From assembly GCA_902767005.1 (NCBI GenBank), contig CACXFY010000025.1, positions 1 through 6,352 on the forward strand: DNA of 6,352 nt, in the 5' to 3' direction. A model generated the notes under the pieces. The model saw only the letters and a list, made by a program, of their open reading frames with translations, was not told the origin of the DNA and did no database searches. The DNA is from an uncultured Erysipelotrichaceae bacterium. GTDB lineage: Bacteria > Bacillota_I > Bacilli_A > RF39 > UBA660. The position numbers were made by a program, and so were the translations under genes. How positions within the stretch are numbered: the first letter of the stretch is position 1; each line of letters begins with the position of its first letter. Positions 5,927 to 6,352 of this stretch are shown piece after piece.

Positions 5927-6245
5927 AGCATTAAATGATGTTGTAGATTATATTAAAGATAGTAATGAATATAAAACTTGTTTAGATTTAAAGAAGAGAA
6001 TGAGTGATAATGAAGAAGTAAATGCTTTAGTTAGACAAGTTAAAATATTACAACAAAAATATATTAAGAGTAATTATAATAAAGAAATAAAAAAAGAGTT
6101 AGATGAAATTAATAAGAGATTAAATGATATTCCAATATATGTTATTTATAAACAGAATTTAGAAAAAGTAAATAATATGATTAATACTGTTAAAGATGAA
6201 TTAAATAATTATTTTGATGATTTGTTAAATAAAAAAGACTATTAA
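5919..6245 (+). CDS. ymcA: YmcA/YlbF-family protein (RicA-like regulator)
   Basis: This 108-residue all-helical protein resembles the YlbF/YmcA (Com_YlbF) family. The best-matching part is residues 29-95: SDNEEVNALVRQVKILQQ, then the helix ending NDIPIYVIYKQNLEKVN, comparable to the Bacillus YmcA segments around VNQIKALQKQ and EEIPVIQEF. In B. subtilis, ymcA directly follows miaB (ymcB), and the same order here supports the ymcA call over ylbF. There YmcA acts with YlbF and YaaT to modulate RNase Y mRNA processing, biofilm formation and competence. Odd points: it is shorter than the roughly 140-150-residue Bacillus proteins, lacks their C-terminal tail, and has a single cysteine (C21), so the cysteine-ligated cluster described for the Bacillus complex may be absent. 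It starts at TTG and overlaps miaB by 8 bases. The family is likely; the exact orthologue is less sure. Confidence 0.78.
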   Translation: MNRALNDVVDYIKDSNEYKTCLDLKKRMSDNEEVNALVRQVKILQQKYIKSNYNKEIKKELDEINKRLNDIPIYVIYKQNLEKVNNMINTVKDELNNYFDDLLNKKDY

Positions 6246-6263
6246 TTACATTAATAGTTTTTT
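6233..6263 (+). terminator. Intrinsic terminator ending the miaB-ymcA operon
   Basis: ACTATTAAT (6238-6246) pairs with ATTAATAGT (6250-6258) around a TAC loop. It extends through one G-U and four A-T pairs to 6233/6263, and the T-run is 6258-6263. The TAA stop (6243-6245) is in the 5' arm. The stem is long but AT-rich. Confidence 0.75.
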
Positions 6264-6273
6264 ATGTTATAAT
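6245..6273 (+). promoter_or_regulatory. Extended -10 promoter of the prepilin-like gene, fused to the ymcA terminator
   Basis: TGT-TATAAT (6265-6273) lies one base after the terminator T-run. ATTACA (6245-6250), 17 bases upstream, is a fair -35 located at the hairpin loop. The start would be near 6280, just before the GGGTGATG ribosome site, leaving a leader of about 13 bases. Confidence 0.68.
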
Positions 6274-6292
6274 CATAATAGGGTGATGGTGT

Positions 6293-6352
6293 ATGAGGAA
6301 GAAGGGATTTACTCTAGTAGAATTATTAGTTGCGATTAGTATTTTAGGAATA
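6293..6352 (+). CDS. Type IV prepilin-like / pseudopilin protein, N-terminus only
   Basis: Only the first 20 codons are in the window. They form a textbook class III (prepilin) signal: a basic leader MRKKG, then the cleavage/methylation site G5-F6 with FTLVELL, and a hydrophobic helix continuing VAISILGI. The glutamate five residues after the cleavage point is present. A prepilin peptidase would cleave after G5 and methylate the new N-terminal Phe. The product could be a ComGC/ComGD-type competence pseudopilin or a type IV pilus subunit; the visible part cannot tell which. The ATG at 6293 has GGTGAT at 6282-6287. The gene has its own promoter and is probably the first gene of a pilus or competence operon continuing beyond the edge. 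Confidence 0.88.
   Translation, partial: MRKKGFTLVELLVAISILGI

Noticed and set aside
1..6245. Possible TGA reassignment to Trp, as in Mollicutes
   Set aside because: All eight Trp codons I checked in the 1074 gene and miaB are TGG, and no frame needs TGA read-through. The seven stops seen are five TAA and two TAG, which is also expected from AT bias.

Overview
This very AT-rich window has every gene on the + strand, short gaps, Firmicutes-type gene neighbours (miaB followed by a YmcA/YlbF-family gene) and TGG for all Trp codons. It suggests a low-GC Bacillota/Bacilli chromosome, plausibly one of the reduced uncultured host-associated lineages near Erysipelotrichales or RF39. That placement is inference; no rRNA or diagnostic marker is present. 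I see no mobile element, CRISPR array, tRNA or rRNA, and no gene-free stretch longer than about 90 bases.

Layout: (1) 1-986 holds the 3' half of tsf (EF-Ts) and, 20 bases later with no intervening terminator, a thioredoxin-fold lipoprotein; a hairpin terminator overlaps its stop codon. (2) 1074-3137 is a large single-pass membrane protein with a very acidic cytoplasmic N-terminus, five WG-like extracytoplasmic repeats and a conserved-looking C-terminal domain, followed by a strong terminator. (3) 3231-3872 is a lysine-rich, tail-anchored membrane protein. (4) 3917-4465 is frr (ribosome recycling factor). (5) 4511-6245 is a miaB-ymcA pair whose reading frames overlap by 8 bases. (6) 6293 to the window edge is the N-terminus of a type IV prepilin-like protein.

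The window mixes translation genes (tsf, frr, miaB), a probable RNA-processing regulator (YmcA family) and envelope proteins of unknown role. The usual tsf-pyrH-frr-uppS order is broken: three envelope genes sit between tsf and frr, and no pyrH or uppS is seen.

The least expected observations are these. The two unknown membrane proteins share a patterned N-terminal motif at identical positions (residues 4-15) despite opposite overall charge. The terminator and the next promoter are interlocked at several junctions, twice through an identical 15-base sequence. Inferred 5' leaders are extremely short. A redox lipoprotein lies beside an exported protein with two cysteine pairs. Promoters and terminators were found by eye and have no experimental support here.
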